Assembly (NCBI GenBank): GCA_964433905.1
Contig: CAYSSM010000008.1
Coordinates: 1-24,989, forward strand
Origin: CAYSSM01 sp964433905
Lineage (GTDB): Bacteria; Patescibacteriota; UBA1384; UBA12157; JAENIV01
Length of the DNA stretch: 24,989 bases
Reading direction: 5' to 3'
The position numbers and the translations under genes were made by a program. Position 1 is the stretch's first letter, and each line of letters begins with the position of its first letter. Under the pieces are notes generated by a model that saw nothing but the letters and a program-made list of their open reading frames with translations, ran no database searches and was not told where the DNA came from. Positions 14,983 to 21,850 of this stretch are shown here, piece by piece.

Positions 14983-16156
14983 AAGGATTATTTATTAATT
15001 TATCTAAAACGAGCCAACGTCTCTTTTTTTCTTCCGCAGAGACGTTGTCCTCCATTTTTGCCGAAACGGTGCCGGGGCGGGGAGAGTACTGGGCGGCATA
15101 GGCCTTTTCAAAGCCGATTTTTTTACAAATTTTTACGGTATTATTAAATTGGGTTTTGGTCTCGCCAGGAAAGCCGACAATAATGTCTGTAGATAGCTTG
15201 ATATTCGATATGTGGGATTTGAGATTAGCAACCAAAGTTAGAAACTGTTTCGAAGTATATTTCCGATTCATTTTTTTTAAGATCTCATCGTCACCCGATT
15301 GCATAGCTAAATGTAATTCGCGTGGCCATTTTTTTAGTTCGGAGAATGTTTTAATTATTTCATCACTCATATCATGTGGGTTTGAGGACATAAAATTAAA
15401 CTTAAAATTGCCAGGCAAATTGTCAATTTCTTTTAACAATTTTATAAAATCTTTATTGTTTATTGTGTCATCCTGAATGTTAATAAAGGTTCTCTCACGA
15501 ATGTGAGATCCGGCATTCGCCGGAGATTCTTCACTGCCAGCCGGCGGTTCAGAATGACCATGCTTGGATTTTATTCCATAAGAATTAACATTCTGGCCTA
15601 ATAACCAAATTTCTTTAGTATTATTTTTAATCGCGTCTTTTACTTCGGCCATAATATCATCCATTGGTCTCGAAACTTCTCTCCCGCGCGTGTAGGGGAC
15701 GGCGCAATATGAACAAAAATTATCACACCCGGTCATAATCGGTATGTAAGCGACTTTGCTATTTTGTTTCGGCTCAATATGAAAATAATCTAAAGAACTC
15801 TTTGATGATATTCTTTTATTCTCGAGAATAAAAGAATATTTATCTATAAAATTTATTATATTTTTAAGATTTTTGATATCGAAAAATTTAACATTTCTAT
15901 CAAAAAACTTCTTTTTATCGCTAGGCAAAACGCAGCCGGTTATTAATATTTTTTTGCCATCACGCGACCAATTTTTTATCCCACCCCAAATTCTATCTAC
16001 GGCTTTTTGACGTACCGAACAAGCGTTGACTATTACCAAATCAGCCTCTTTTTCTGAGGCTGATTTGTATCCAACACTTTCTAATTTTGTGGCAATTCTC
16101 TGAGAATCGCTGACATTCATCTGACAACCAAGAGTCAGGATAAAATATTTTTTCAT
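14981..16156 (-). CDS. miaB: MiaB-type tRNA methylthiotransferase lacking the TRAM domain
   Basis: 391 residues; typical MiaB is 430-475. The enzyme inserts a methylthio group at C2 of i6A37 in tRNAs reading UNN codons, using two Fe-S clusters. The N-terminal UPF0004 domain has its three cysteines C11, C46 and C75. The radical SAM triad is C144-C148-C151 (CDNFCSYC). LLGQNVNSYG, MQSGDDEILKKMNRKYT, DIIVGFPGET and QYSPRPGT are all present. The protein stops after EEKKRRWLVLDKLINNP, where the TRAM RNA-binding domain should begin. Residues about 198-231 (start KHGHSEPPAGSEE) are encoded by an interspersed repeat inserted in frame in a loop after GQNVNSYG. It starts 8 nt after rplY, in the same operon. 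Confidence 0.93.
   Translation of the reverse strand: MKKYFILTLGCQMNVSDSQRIATKLESVGYKSASEKEADLVIVNACSVRQKAVDRIWGGIKNWSRDGKKILITGCVLPSDKKKFFDRNVKFFDIKNLKNIINFIDKYSFILENKRISSKSSLDYFHIEPKQNSKVAYIPIMTGCDNFCSYCAVPYTRGREVSRPMDDIMAEVKDAIKNNTKEIWLLGQNVNSYGIKSKHGHSEPPAGSEESPANAGSHIRERTFINIQDDTINNKDFIKLLKEIDNLPGNFKFNFMSSNPHDMSDEIIKTFSELKKWPRELHLAMQSGDDEILKKMNRKYTSKQFLTLVANLKSHISNIKLSTDIIVGFPGETKTQFNNTVKICKKIGFEKAYAAQYSPRPGTVSAKMEDNVSAEEKKRRWLVLDKLINNP
15467..15558. repeat. 92-bp interspersed element inserted inside miaB
   Basis: The ends GTCATCCTGA (15467-15476) and TCAGAATGAC (15549-15558) are near-perfect inverted repeats. The interior contains three small hairpins: TCTCACGAATGTGAGA, CCGGCATTCGCCGG and one around CCAGCCGGCGG. 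Read on the minus strand it begins GTCATTCTGAACCG and contains GTGAAGAATCTC, as in the copies around the GIY-YIG gene. It adds about 31-34 codons without breaking the reading frame. Confidence 0.85.
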
Positions 16157-16164
16157 TTTCTAAA

Positions 16165-16905
16165 TCATTTTTTTGTGATTTTTTCCTTTGGAGTAGCTGG
16201 TGCTTCGGCTATTTTTTCTGTACCTTCTTCGGTAGCAACAGCTGCTTCTTTCTCGGCTTTTTCTTTCTCAGCGGCGGCTTCAATGCCTTCAATACCGGCT
16301 TTTTCGGTGTCAACAGCGGCTTCTTGTTCCATCTCTTCCAATTCTTCATCAGAGCGAGGCGGAGTAACTTGAACGACAATATCTTCCGGTTCTTCCAAGA
16401 TATTGATTTCGACAGGAATTTTTAGATCTTTTACATGAATTAAATCATCAAAAGTTTTTAAGATTGACACATCAACTTCGATTTTCGGAATCAATTTATC
16501 CGGTAAACATTCAACTTTAATTGCGTCTTTGTTAGTAATTAAATTACCTTCCAACTCTTCAACCGCAGGAGCAACACCAACAAATTCAATTGGAATTTCC
16601 GTTTGAATTTTCTGGCTCATATCAACCTTGTAGAGATCGGCATGAATAATTTCATCGCTTACCGGGTCTTTTTGAACCTTTCGAATTAAAATATTTAGCG
16701 GTTCTTTTTTATCAATTTCCAATTTTATAAGGGTTGCTTCGCCAGCTTCTTCGGCAATCTTTATAAATTCTTTTTTATCTAAAATTAAAGGTAAAGCTTG
16801 AAAATTCCGGCCGTATACAACTGCAGGAATTTGTCCTTTAGCTCGTAAAACTTTTACCTTTTTACCAAGAAGTTCTCGAGGAATTGCTTTTAATATTGTT
16901 TCCAT
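16165..16905 (-). CDS. rplY: 50S ribosomal protein L25, CTC/TL5 type, with charged tail
   Basis: 246 residues. Residues 1-90 form the 5S rRNA-binding L25 domain (ELLGKKVKVLRAKGQIPAVVYGR). Residues 95-185 form the second beta domain of the CTC/TL5 form (IPIEFVGVAPAVEELEGNLI, LPDKLIPKIEVDVS, ILEEPEDIVVQVTPPR). The rest, about 60 residues, is low-complexity Glu/Ala/Lys (EAAAEKEKAEKEAAVATEE) and likely disordered. The protein binds 5S rRNA at the central protuberance. The start is preceded by AGGATG. It follows the zinc-ribbon gene by 73 nt and precedes miaB by 8 nt, on the minus strand. Confidence 0.95.
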   Translation of the reverse strand: METILKAIPRELLGKKVKVLRAKGQIPAVVYGRNFQALPLILDKKEFIKIAEEAGEATLIKLEIDKKEPLNILIRKVQKDPVSDEIIHADLYKVDMSQKIQTEIPIEFVGVAPAVEELEGNLITNKDAIKVECLPDKLIPKIEVDVSILKTFDDLIHVKDLKIPVEINILEEPEDIVVQVTPPRSDEELEEMEQEAAVDTEKAGIEGIEAAAEKEKAEKEAAVATEEGTEKIAEAPATPKEKITKK

Positions 16906-16954
16906 AATTTCATCCTAAAAATTTCCGCGACAAGTTTCATATTTTGGAATACTG

Positions 16955-16977
16955 AAATTCCGCGATCAATTTATTGA
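16955..16977. repeat. Short intergenic repeat, copy 1
   Basis: A 23-24-nt motif of the form AAATTCCGCGATCAATTTATTGA between the zinc-ribbon gene and rplY. It recurs with about three differences upstream of trmD at 17987-18010. It contains the small palindrome GATCAA-TTTA-TTGATC. Confidence 0.55.
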
Positions 16978-16978
16978 T

Positions 16979-17254
16979 CTATCTTGTCCATAATTTTTGA
17001 AAATCACCATCAAACTTTTCCAAAGTATTGCTCAAATCCAAAACATAATTAGTTGAAATTGAGCTTACTTTTTCTTTTGTTTGGAAAATGGTGATAAACA
17101 GTGTTATATGACCATTATCGCAGATAGTTTGTACGATCAAAGTATGATCGAAAAGCCCTCTTATTTTTATCTCACCGATTTCATAATTTTTACCGCAAAC
17201 AGGGCAGTAAAGATCTTTTTGTATTTGCTTAATTATCTCGTGCAAGTTTGGCAT
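16979..17254 (-). CDS. Small zinc-ribbon protein of unknown function
   Basis: 91 residues with the start supported by AAGGAGG eight to ten bases upstream. CPVCGKNYEIGEIKIRG holds C17 and C20, and ICDNGH holds C45 and H49, a likely CCCH zinc ribbon. The remainder alternates short beta strands and ends in a helical stretch (LDLSNTLEKFDGDFQKLW). No catalytic motif or membrane segment is visible. It is the first gene after a near-consensus promoter and leads the rplY-miaB operon, so it may be a nucleic-acid- or ribosome-associated small protein. Family not recognised. Confidence 0.8.
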   Translation of the reverse strand: MPNLHEIIKQIQKDLYCPVCGKNYEIGEIKIRGLFDHTLIVQTICDNGHITLFITIFQTKEKVSSISTNYVLDLSNTLEKFDGDFQKLWTR

Positions 17255-17279
17255 TTTGCCTCCTTGTCCTTGTATAGAT

Positions 17280-17308
17280 ATAATACCTAATTATCCTTGA
17301 AATGTCAA
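17280..17308 (-). promoter_or_regulatory. Near-consensus promoter of the zinc ribbon-rplY-miaB operon
   Basis: On the minus strand TTGACA (17308-17303), 17 nt, TATTAT (17285-17280). The leader is about 20 nt and contains the SD AAGGAGG. It starts 9 nt downstream of the trmD stop. Confidence 0.85.
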
Positions 17309-17316
17309 ATCTAAAT

Positions 17317-17982
17317 TTATAAGCTACTTCTGCGTTTTTCGGTTTTTTTGAGTGATTCTTTTTTTCGCCAATCAATGATTTTTTGATGATTGCCGGAAAG
17401 TAGTATTTCGGGAACTTTTTTATCTTTAAATTTTTCTGGTCGAGTATATTGAGGATATTCGATGAGTCCATTAGAAAACGATTCTTCAATAATCGATTCC
17501 TTCTTTTCGATAAAGCCCGGGATTTGTCTTGAAATCGTGTCAATTAAAACCATTGCTGGCAAATCACCGGAAGTCAAAACATAGTCGCCGATAGAGATTT
17601 CTTCATCTACTAAATCGCGAATTCTCTCGTCGTAGCCTTCAAATCGTCCAGAAATTAATATCAGATTTTTCTCTTTGGCTAATCTCTTAGCATCTTTTTG
17701 ACCAAATTTACACCCCTGGGGTGTAAGCAAAATGGTTTTTATTTTTTTAAATTTCAACTTTATTTTTGAGAGGGCGTTGGCCATAACATCAACGCGCATT
17801 ACCATTCCAGCACCTCCACCATATGGCGTATCATCAATTGATTTATGTTTATCAAAAGCAAAATCATGTAAATTAAAAATCTTAATATCAATAATTTTTT
17901 TGTCAATTCCGCGGCCAATCAGCCCGATTTTAAAAAACGAGTCATAAATTCCCGGTTGAGTTGTAATAATTTTAAAAGTCAT
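17317..17982 (-). CDS. trmD: tRNA (guanine-37-N1)-methyltransferase
   Basis: 221 residues, a little under the usual 230-250. TrmD is a trefoil-knot (SPOUT) enzyme that transfers methyl from SAM to N1 of G37, preventing +1 frameshifts. The motifs are PYGGGAGM (53-60), ILLTPQGCKFGQ (84-95), ISGRFEGYDER (110-120) and SIGDYVLTSGDLPAMVLID (130-148), the last containing the SAM-binding knot. LLSGNHQKIIDWRKKESL near the end is the tRNA-binding domain signature. In most bacteria rimM precedes it and rplS follows; neither is here. The 28 nt encoding TILLTPQGC (17710-17737) are exactly repeated after glyA. The long gap upstream (265 nt) is filled with palindromic repeats. Confidence 0.97.
   Translation of the reverse strand: MTFKIITTQPGIYDSFFKIGLIGRGIDKKIIDIKIFNLHDFAFDKHKSIDDTPYGGGAGMVMRVDVMANALSKIKLKFKKIKTILLTPQGCKFGQKDAKRLAKEKNLILISGRFEGYDERIRDLVDEEISIGDYVLTSGDLPAMVLIDTISRQIPGFIEKKESIIEESFSNGLIEYPQYTRPEKFKDKKVPEILLSGNHQKIIDWRKKESLKKTEKRRSSL
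17710..17737 (-). repeat. 28-nt segment of trmD identical to the hairpin after glyA
   Basis: The reverse complement equals 1405-1432 exactly. In trmD it encodes the conserved PQG motif and includes the palindrome ACACCCC-A-GGGGTGT. The trmD context is constrained by protein function, so the copy near glyA is probably the derived one. Confidence 0.8.
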
Positions 17983-17986
17983 TTTA

Positions 17987-18010
17987 AAATTTCTGCGGTC
18001 AATTTATTGA
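17987..18010. repeat. Short intergenic repeat, copy 2
   Basis: AAATTTCTGCGGTCAATTTATTGA-type motif directly before the trmD start codon on the minus strand, matching 16955-16977. Part of it forms the trmD leader. Confidence 0.5.
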
Positions 18011-18038
18011 ACTATAATGTTGTATTTCATGGAATCAT

Positions 18039-18107
18039 CCTAACACTAATTTACTCACGAATATTTCACTAATTTGTGATTGATTAGTGAATAAATTCGT
18101 CGTTAGG
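18039..18107. repeat. Long imperfect palindrome upstream of trmD
   Basis: CCTAAC at the left pairs with GTTAGG at the right. Internally ACGAATATTTCACTAAT pairs with ATTAGTGAATAAATTCGT with a small bulge. The 69-nt unit could form one long hairpin. Its ends resemble the CTAACCG/CGGTTAG ends of the RAYT unit, which may be coincidental. Confidence 0.6.
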
Positions 18108-18125
18108 TTTATTCATATTTATTTA

Positions 18126-18212
18126 CAAAGAATCGCCTATGGCAAGATCCTTCGTTTTATCTTCGAGCATAGCTCTCGATTTCGCTCAGGACAAGCTGTG
18201 GCGATCCTTTGA
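18126..18212. repeat. Interspersed repeat between khpA and trmD
   Basis: Imperfect inverted ends, CAAAGAATCGCC on the left and GGCGATCCTTTG on the right, around CCTTCG and CGCTCAGGACAAGC segments that recall the repeat at the thrS end. It occupies the position where rimM would be expected. No ORF is present. Confidence 0.6.
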
Positions 18213-18247
18213 TATTCCGTTTTGTACGGATTAATCTATTTTAAGTC

Positions 18248-18586
18248 TTATACGACTTCTGTTGCTTGACCCTCTTCGAGGTTTTTGGTGTCTTTTTCTT
18301 CTTTTTCAGCTTTTTCCTCGACTTTTACTTCTCGTCCGCCTTCTGGCTCAACAATCTTTAAATTGACGCGAGCATTGTTCTTGGCGCCTAAAACGCGAAG
18401 CAGGGTGCGAATGGATTTAGCGGTGCGACCTTCCTTGCCGATGATTTTTCCCATGTCTTCAGCATGAACGGTAAGTTCGATTAAAACTCCCATTTCATCG
18501 ACTGATCTTTTGGTTTTAACATCGTCCGGATGATCAACAATCGCTTTTACAACATTGTCCACGAATTCTTTGTCAGCTTCTGCCAT
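18248..18586 (-). CDS. khpA: KH-domain RNA-binding protein KhpA (YlqC-like)
   Basis: 112 residues, start supported by TTGGAG about 5 nt upstream. The single KH domain covers residues 5-85, with the RNA-binding GxxG loop in GKIIGKEGRTAKSIRTLLR (46-64) and a close in VNLKIVEPEG. The last 25 residues are charged and disordered (VEEKAEKEEKDTKNLEEG), absent from typical 75-80-residue KhpA. In Firmicutes KhpA pairs with KhpB as a global RNA binder that affects cell division; no KhpB is in this window. It follows rpsP by 104 nt, the conserved order rpsP-khpA. Confidence 0.92.
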   Translation of the reverse strand: MAEADKEFVDNVVKAIVDHPDDVKTKRSVDEMGVLIELTVHAEDMGKIIGKEGRTAKSIRTLLRVLGAKNNARVNLKIVEPEGGREVKVEEKAEKEEKDTKNLEEGQATEVV

Positions 18587-18690
18587 AATTACTCCAACTG
18601 TATTTACTTTTGCGAGCAGTCGACCAGTCTGCTACATTAACATTCAATTTAATTATATCAGGATATTGTTTTGATTATCAAATATCAGGA

Positions 18691-19269
18691 TCACTTTTCT
18701 TCTTTGGAATCTTTTTTTGGCTCTGGTGTGGTTTCAGCTTCTTTTACGCTTTTGTCAGTTTCTTCAGTTTGTTCTGGTTCTTTGGTTGATTTTTCTTCGG
18801 TAGCGGCTTTTTGCTCTTCAGCTTTTACTTCTTTAATTGCTTCATCGGCTGCGGCATGGAGTTTTTCTTCCGAAGAAGGTTGTGCCGCTTTTTCGGCTTC
18901 AACTTGTTGTTCAAAAGCAATCTTTGCAGCCTCTTTTTCGGCTTGTTCCTTAGCTTTTTTGGCTTCTTCAGCTGCTTTTTGGGCTTCGAGCTCTTTTTTA
19001 GAAACCGCGCGATATTTTTTAATTACAATACTTTTATGCTCAATTTTCTGTTTTTGCATAAGTTTTGCTACGGTATTGGACGGTTTTGCGCCTTTTTTCA
19101 TCCAGTCAAGGGCTTTGGCGCTATCTAAAACCACTGCTTTTGTTTGCGGATTATAATGACCGATCATTTCAATATATTTACCATAAACTGAAGCGCGTTC
19201 ATCGGTTACAACGATGCGGTACGAAGGTTGTCCTTTTTTGCCCGTGCGGCGTAAACGGATTGCTAACAT
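18691..19269 (-). CDS. rpsP: 30S ribosomal protein S16 with about 100-residue low-complexity tail
   Basis: 192 residues, about twice the usual 80-90. Residues 1-88 are canonical S16: MLAIRLRRTGKKGQPSYRIVV, YIEMIGHYNPQ and DWMKKGAKPSNTVAKLM. S16 binds 16S rRNA in the body of the 30S subunit and aids its assembly. From about residue 90 the chain becomes a charged Ala/Lys/Glu helix (KKELEAQKAAEEAKKAKEQ) and then a Glu/Thr/Pro-rich disordered tail. The start is supported by GAAAGGAT. The gene has its own near-consensus promoter right after the def-fmt stop. Confidence 0.96.
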   Translation of the reverse strand: MLAIRLRRTGKKGQPSYRIVVTDERASVYGKYIEMIGHYNPQTKAVVLDSAKALDWMKKGAKPSNTVAKLMQKQKIEHKSIVIKKYRAVSKKELEAQKAAEEAKKAKEQAEKEAAKIAFEQQVEAEKAAQPSSEEKLHAAADEAIKEVKAEEQKAATEEKSTKEPEQTEETDKSVKEAETTPEPKKDSKEEK

Positions 19270-19291
19270 GAAAATATCCTTTCAGAGATTA

Positions 19292-19320
19292 ATTTTATCA
19301 ATTTATATTCATTCTGTCAA
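19292..19320 (-). promoter_or_regulatory. Near-consensus rpsP promoter
   Basis: On the minus strand TTGACA (19320-19315), 17 nt, TAAAAT (19297-19292). The -35 box begins immediately after the def-fmt stop codon, so rpsP can be expressed independently of the upstream genes. Confidence 0.82.
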
Positions 19321-20673
19321 TCACTCAAGTTTTAATTTATTAAACCAATCCAGTTTTTGTCCTTTAAAACCTTTCATAAAATCTTTAAATGTCATTGGTT
19401 TTTTGCCTTCTATCTGGACGATGTCAAAAACAAGTTTTTTATCTTTCAAATGGGCGGTATGAATAATTAATCTTAAATTATTAATAAATGTAAATGCTTT
19501 CGGCCAGCCGTAAAAAGCGCGGATTTGACGGTCGATTTGTGTAGGCGATTTTTGCCAATTTATTTTGCCGTCTTCTTTAACGATTTTTTTGGTTAAAGTT
19601 GCCTTGGATTCATCTTGATTTTTTTCTGCTATTTTAAATGATACAATATCTGGCAGAATCTCTATAAGCAAGCTTAGTCCGAGAGTTGATAATCTTTTTT
19701 TAAGGGTGATGCTATTTTCGTTAGGCAATATTTCTGTGGTAATTTGAGCCAAAATTGGTCCTTGATCAATTTTACTAGTCATCTTAATAATACTAATACC
19801 AGTTTCTTTTTCACCGTTTAATATTACCGATTGAATAGGTGTTGCGCCTCGATATTTTGGAAGAAGCGACGGATGAATATTGATCGCCGCTATTTTTGCC
19901 GATTTTAAAATCGCATCGGGTATTTTTTTGCCAAAATCAGCCGTAATAATCAAATCAAATTGAGGAAAATTCAATTGATTAATGTTATTAACTTCAACAA
20001 ATTTTTTTTGAAAATCTAGAGCTAATTGGCCTACGGCAGTAGGTTTTAATTCTTTAGATCGTCCAACCGGCTTTGCTATCTCAGTAAATATTTCCATGTT
20101 GAAATCTAATAAAATCAATCCTTTTAAGATAGTTGCCGCAAAATCACCCGAACCGAAAAAAGCGATTTTTATATTTTTTAAATTAGGATTTGTGCTAAAG
20201 AGTTTTTCTTTAATGCGATTAGTAAAAATTATTCCGTTTAAGTGATCGAGTTCGTGTTGAAGAATCCTTGCCAAAATTCCTTTAGCGGTAAGCTTTTTGA
20301 TTTTGCCTTTTTCGTTTTGGACTTTTAATTTTAATTTGACAGATCGCTCAACAGACAGTTCTATTTGCGGTACCGAAAGGCATCCTTCCACAAGAGTTTC
20401 ACATTCTTGGCTTTGTTCGATTATTCTTGGGTTAATGAAAACTTGCAAAGGGATGGAAATTTTTTCTTTTGACTCTACGAATTCGACGATACAAACTTGA
20501 TTGTCAAAGCCAACTTGATTAGCCGAAAGACCGATGCCATTTTTATCCGATCTTAAAGTATCAACCATTTGTCTTATTTGGTTTTGTAAATCGATATCAA
20601 AAGAGGTGACTTTCTTTGTCACCTCGTTGAGTTTATTGTCAGGAACGGTGGTGATTGGCAATAGTTTTTTCAT
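19321..20673 (-). CDS. def-fmt: Bifunctional peptide deformylase - methionyl-tRNA formyltransferase fusion
   Basis: 450 residues in one uninterrupted frame. Residues 1-160 are peptide deformylase, with motif 1 GIGLSANQVG (46-55), motif 2 EGCLS (96-100, metal ligand C98) and motif 3 QHELDH (139-144, ligands H140 and H144). From about 168 (KIAFFGSGDFA) begins methionyl-tRNA formyltransferase. Its formyl-folate site is INIHPSLLPKYRGATPIQ with N265 and H267, and D303 lies in SKIDQGPILAQ. A compact C-terminal tRNA-binding domain (about 365-450) follows. Fmt adds formyl to initiator Met-tRNA, while deformylase removes it from nascent proteins, so one polypeptide holds both ends of the cycle. The start overlaps the glycosyltransferase 3' end by 35 nt; the deformylase N-terminus (LPITTVPDNKL) supports this start. 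Confidence 0.94.
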   Translation of the reverse strand: MKKLLPITTVPDNKLNEVTKKVTSFDIDLQNQIRQMVDTLRSDKNGIGLSANQVGFDNQVCIVEFVESKEKISIPLQVFINPRIIEQSQECETLVEGCLSVPQIELSVERSVKLKLKVQNEKGKIKKLTAKGILARILQHELDHLNGIIFTNRIKEKLFSTNPNLKNIKIAFFGSGDFAATILKGLILLDFNMEIFTEIAKPVGRSKELKPTAVGQLALDFQKKFVEVNNINQLNFPQFDLIITADFGKKIPDAILKSAKIAAINIHPSLLPKYRGATPIQSVILNGEKETGISIIKMTSKIDQGPILAQITTEILPNENSITLKKRLSTLGLSLLIEILPDIVSFKIAEKNQDESKATLTKKIVKEDGKINWQKSPTQIDRQIRAFYGWPKAFTFINNLRLIIHTAHLKDKKLVFDIVQIEGKKPMTFKDFMKGFKGQKLDWFNKLKLE

Positions 20674-21802
20674 ATAATTCTTCCATTTGATCGGCGCATA
20701 TTTCGACTGAATATTTTTTTGAACTTTCCCGCGCCTTCTTGCCCATTTGTTGTCTTAAATTATCATCATCGAGGAGTTTTTCTATTTTATCAGTAAAATC
20801 AACTATTTTCAAGGGGGTTAGAAAACCATCCTTGCCGTCCTCGATAATATCCGATGGTCCCATTTTATCAATTGCAACTGCTGGAATGCCGGCGGCCATG
20901 GCTTCGGTGATAACAATACCCTGAGTTTCTGTGATCGAAGGAAAAACAAAGATATCAGCGGCACCAAAGAAACGATTGGCTTGAATTTTTTCTTGCATGC
21001 CGGTGAAAGTTACCCGTGATTGCAAGTTCCAGAAAGCCACCATTTTTTTGTAATATTCTAATTCCGGGCCGCCGCCAACCATTAACAAATGAAAATCGCT
21101 TCGTTTTCTATCAAGCAGACGAACTGCATCAAAAAGGAAATCGAGATTCTTTTCTTTGGCAATGCGGCTGACATAAAGAAGGATTTTCTGATTTTCAGGG
21201 ATACGCCATTTTGCGCACAAAACTTCTCGATGAAAAGGATTTTGAAAATCTGCTAAGTTGACGCCCGTTGCAATAGCTTCGATTGGAGCTGTTACGCCAT
21301 AATCACGAAGAACTCTTTTCATCGATGGCGATGGGGTAACAACTTGATCGTATCGGTTTGATATCACCCGGCTCTGATAGAGAAGATATCGTCTGGTTAA
21401 TCCGCCTATGACAGGGGTATAATGTGAGTATTCAGCAAGCAAGGTGTGATAAGTAAGGACTGTGGGAATTTTAAGGATTTCGCCTATTTTTAGACCCAAA
21501 TGTCCGAGATTGAGCAGATGCTGGCTGTGAATAATATCCAAGTTAAAATCCTTAATATTTCTTGCTTCAAACCATGCAATTCTCGGCCAAGAAATCGGAT
21601 ATTTACCCCCACTGGGCTTAAAAGGCAGCATACAAGAAAAGCGTTTTACCTTTCTGGAAGTTTCTTCATATCCAGGACACTTAGTCGTGAAAATAAAGAA
21701 CTCATGTCCTCGTTTTTCCAACTCACTTTTAAAGGTGTCGATCGAAACAACCACGCCGTTTAACACGGGGTGATAACATTCGCTAAAAATACCGATACGC
21801 AC
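20639..21802 (-). CDS. GT4-family glycosyltransferase, probably diacylglycerol/lipid glycosyltransferase
   Basis: 387 residues from a GTG start preceded by AAAGGAGGG. It has a GT-B fold. The N-terminal acceptor half opens MRIGIFSECYHPVLNGVVVSI and contains HSQHLLNLGHLG. The C-terminal nucleotide-sugar half has LLYVSRIAKEKNLDFL, MVGGGPELEYY and the EX7E pair E292 and E300 (TETQGIVITEA). The opening and overall pattern resemble 1,2-diacylglycerol 3-glucosyltransferases (Acholeplasma-type) and lipid mannosyltransferases, which act at the inner face of the membrane. The exact substrate cannot be told. It lies between priA (48 nt upstream) and def-fmt (35 nt overlap) in a minus-strand operon. Confidence 0.9.
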   Translation of the reverse strand: MRIGIFSECYHPVLNGVVVSIDTFKSELEKRGHEFFIFTTKCPGYEETSRKVKRFSCMLPFKPSGGKYPISWPRIAWFEARNIKDFNLDIIHSQHLLNLGHLGLKIGEILKIPTVLTYHTLLAEYSHYTPVIGGLTRRYLLYQSRVISNRYDQVVTPSPSMKRVLRDYGVTAPIEAIATGVNLADFQNPFHREVLCAKWRIPENQKILLYVSRIAKEKNLDFLFDAVRLLDRKRSDFHLLMVGGGPELEYYKKMVAFWNLQSRVTFTGMQEKIQANRFFGAADIFVFPSITETQGIVITEAMAAGIPAVAIDKMGPSDIIEDGKDGFLTPLKIVDFTDKIEKLLDDDNLRQQMGKKARESSKKYSVEICADQMEELYEKTIANHHRS

Positions 21803-21850
21803 TTACACCCTCCTTTAATCTTTTAACCCCATATCTATCTTATCAAAAAA

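Noticed and set aside
18671..19156. 161-codon plus-strand frame opposite rpsP
   Set aside because: It is the mirror of the Lys/Glu/Ala-coding S16 tail, giving Ser/Phe/Ala low complexity with no start signal.
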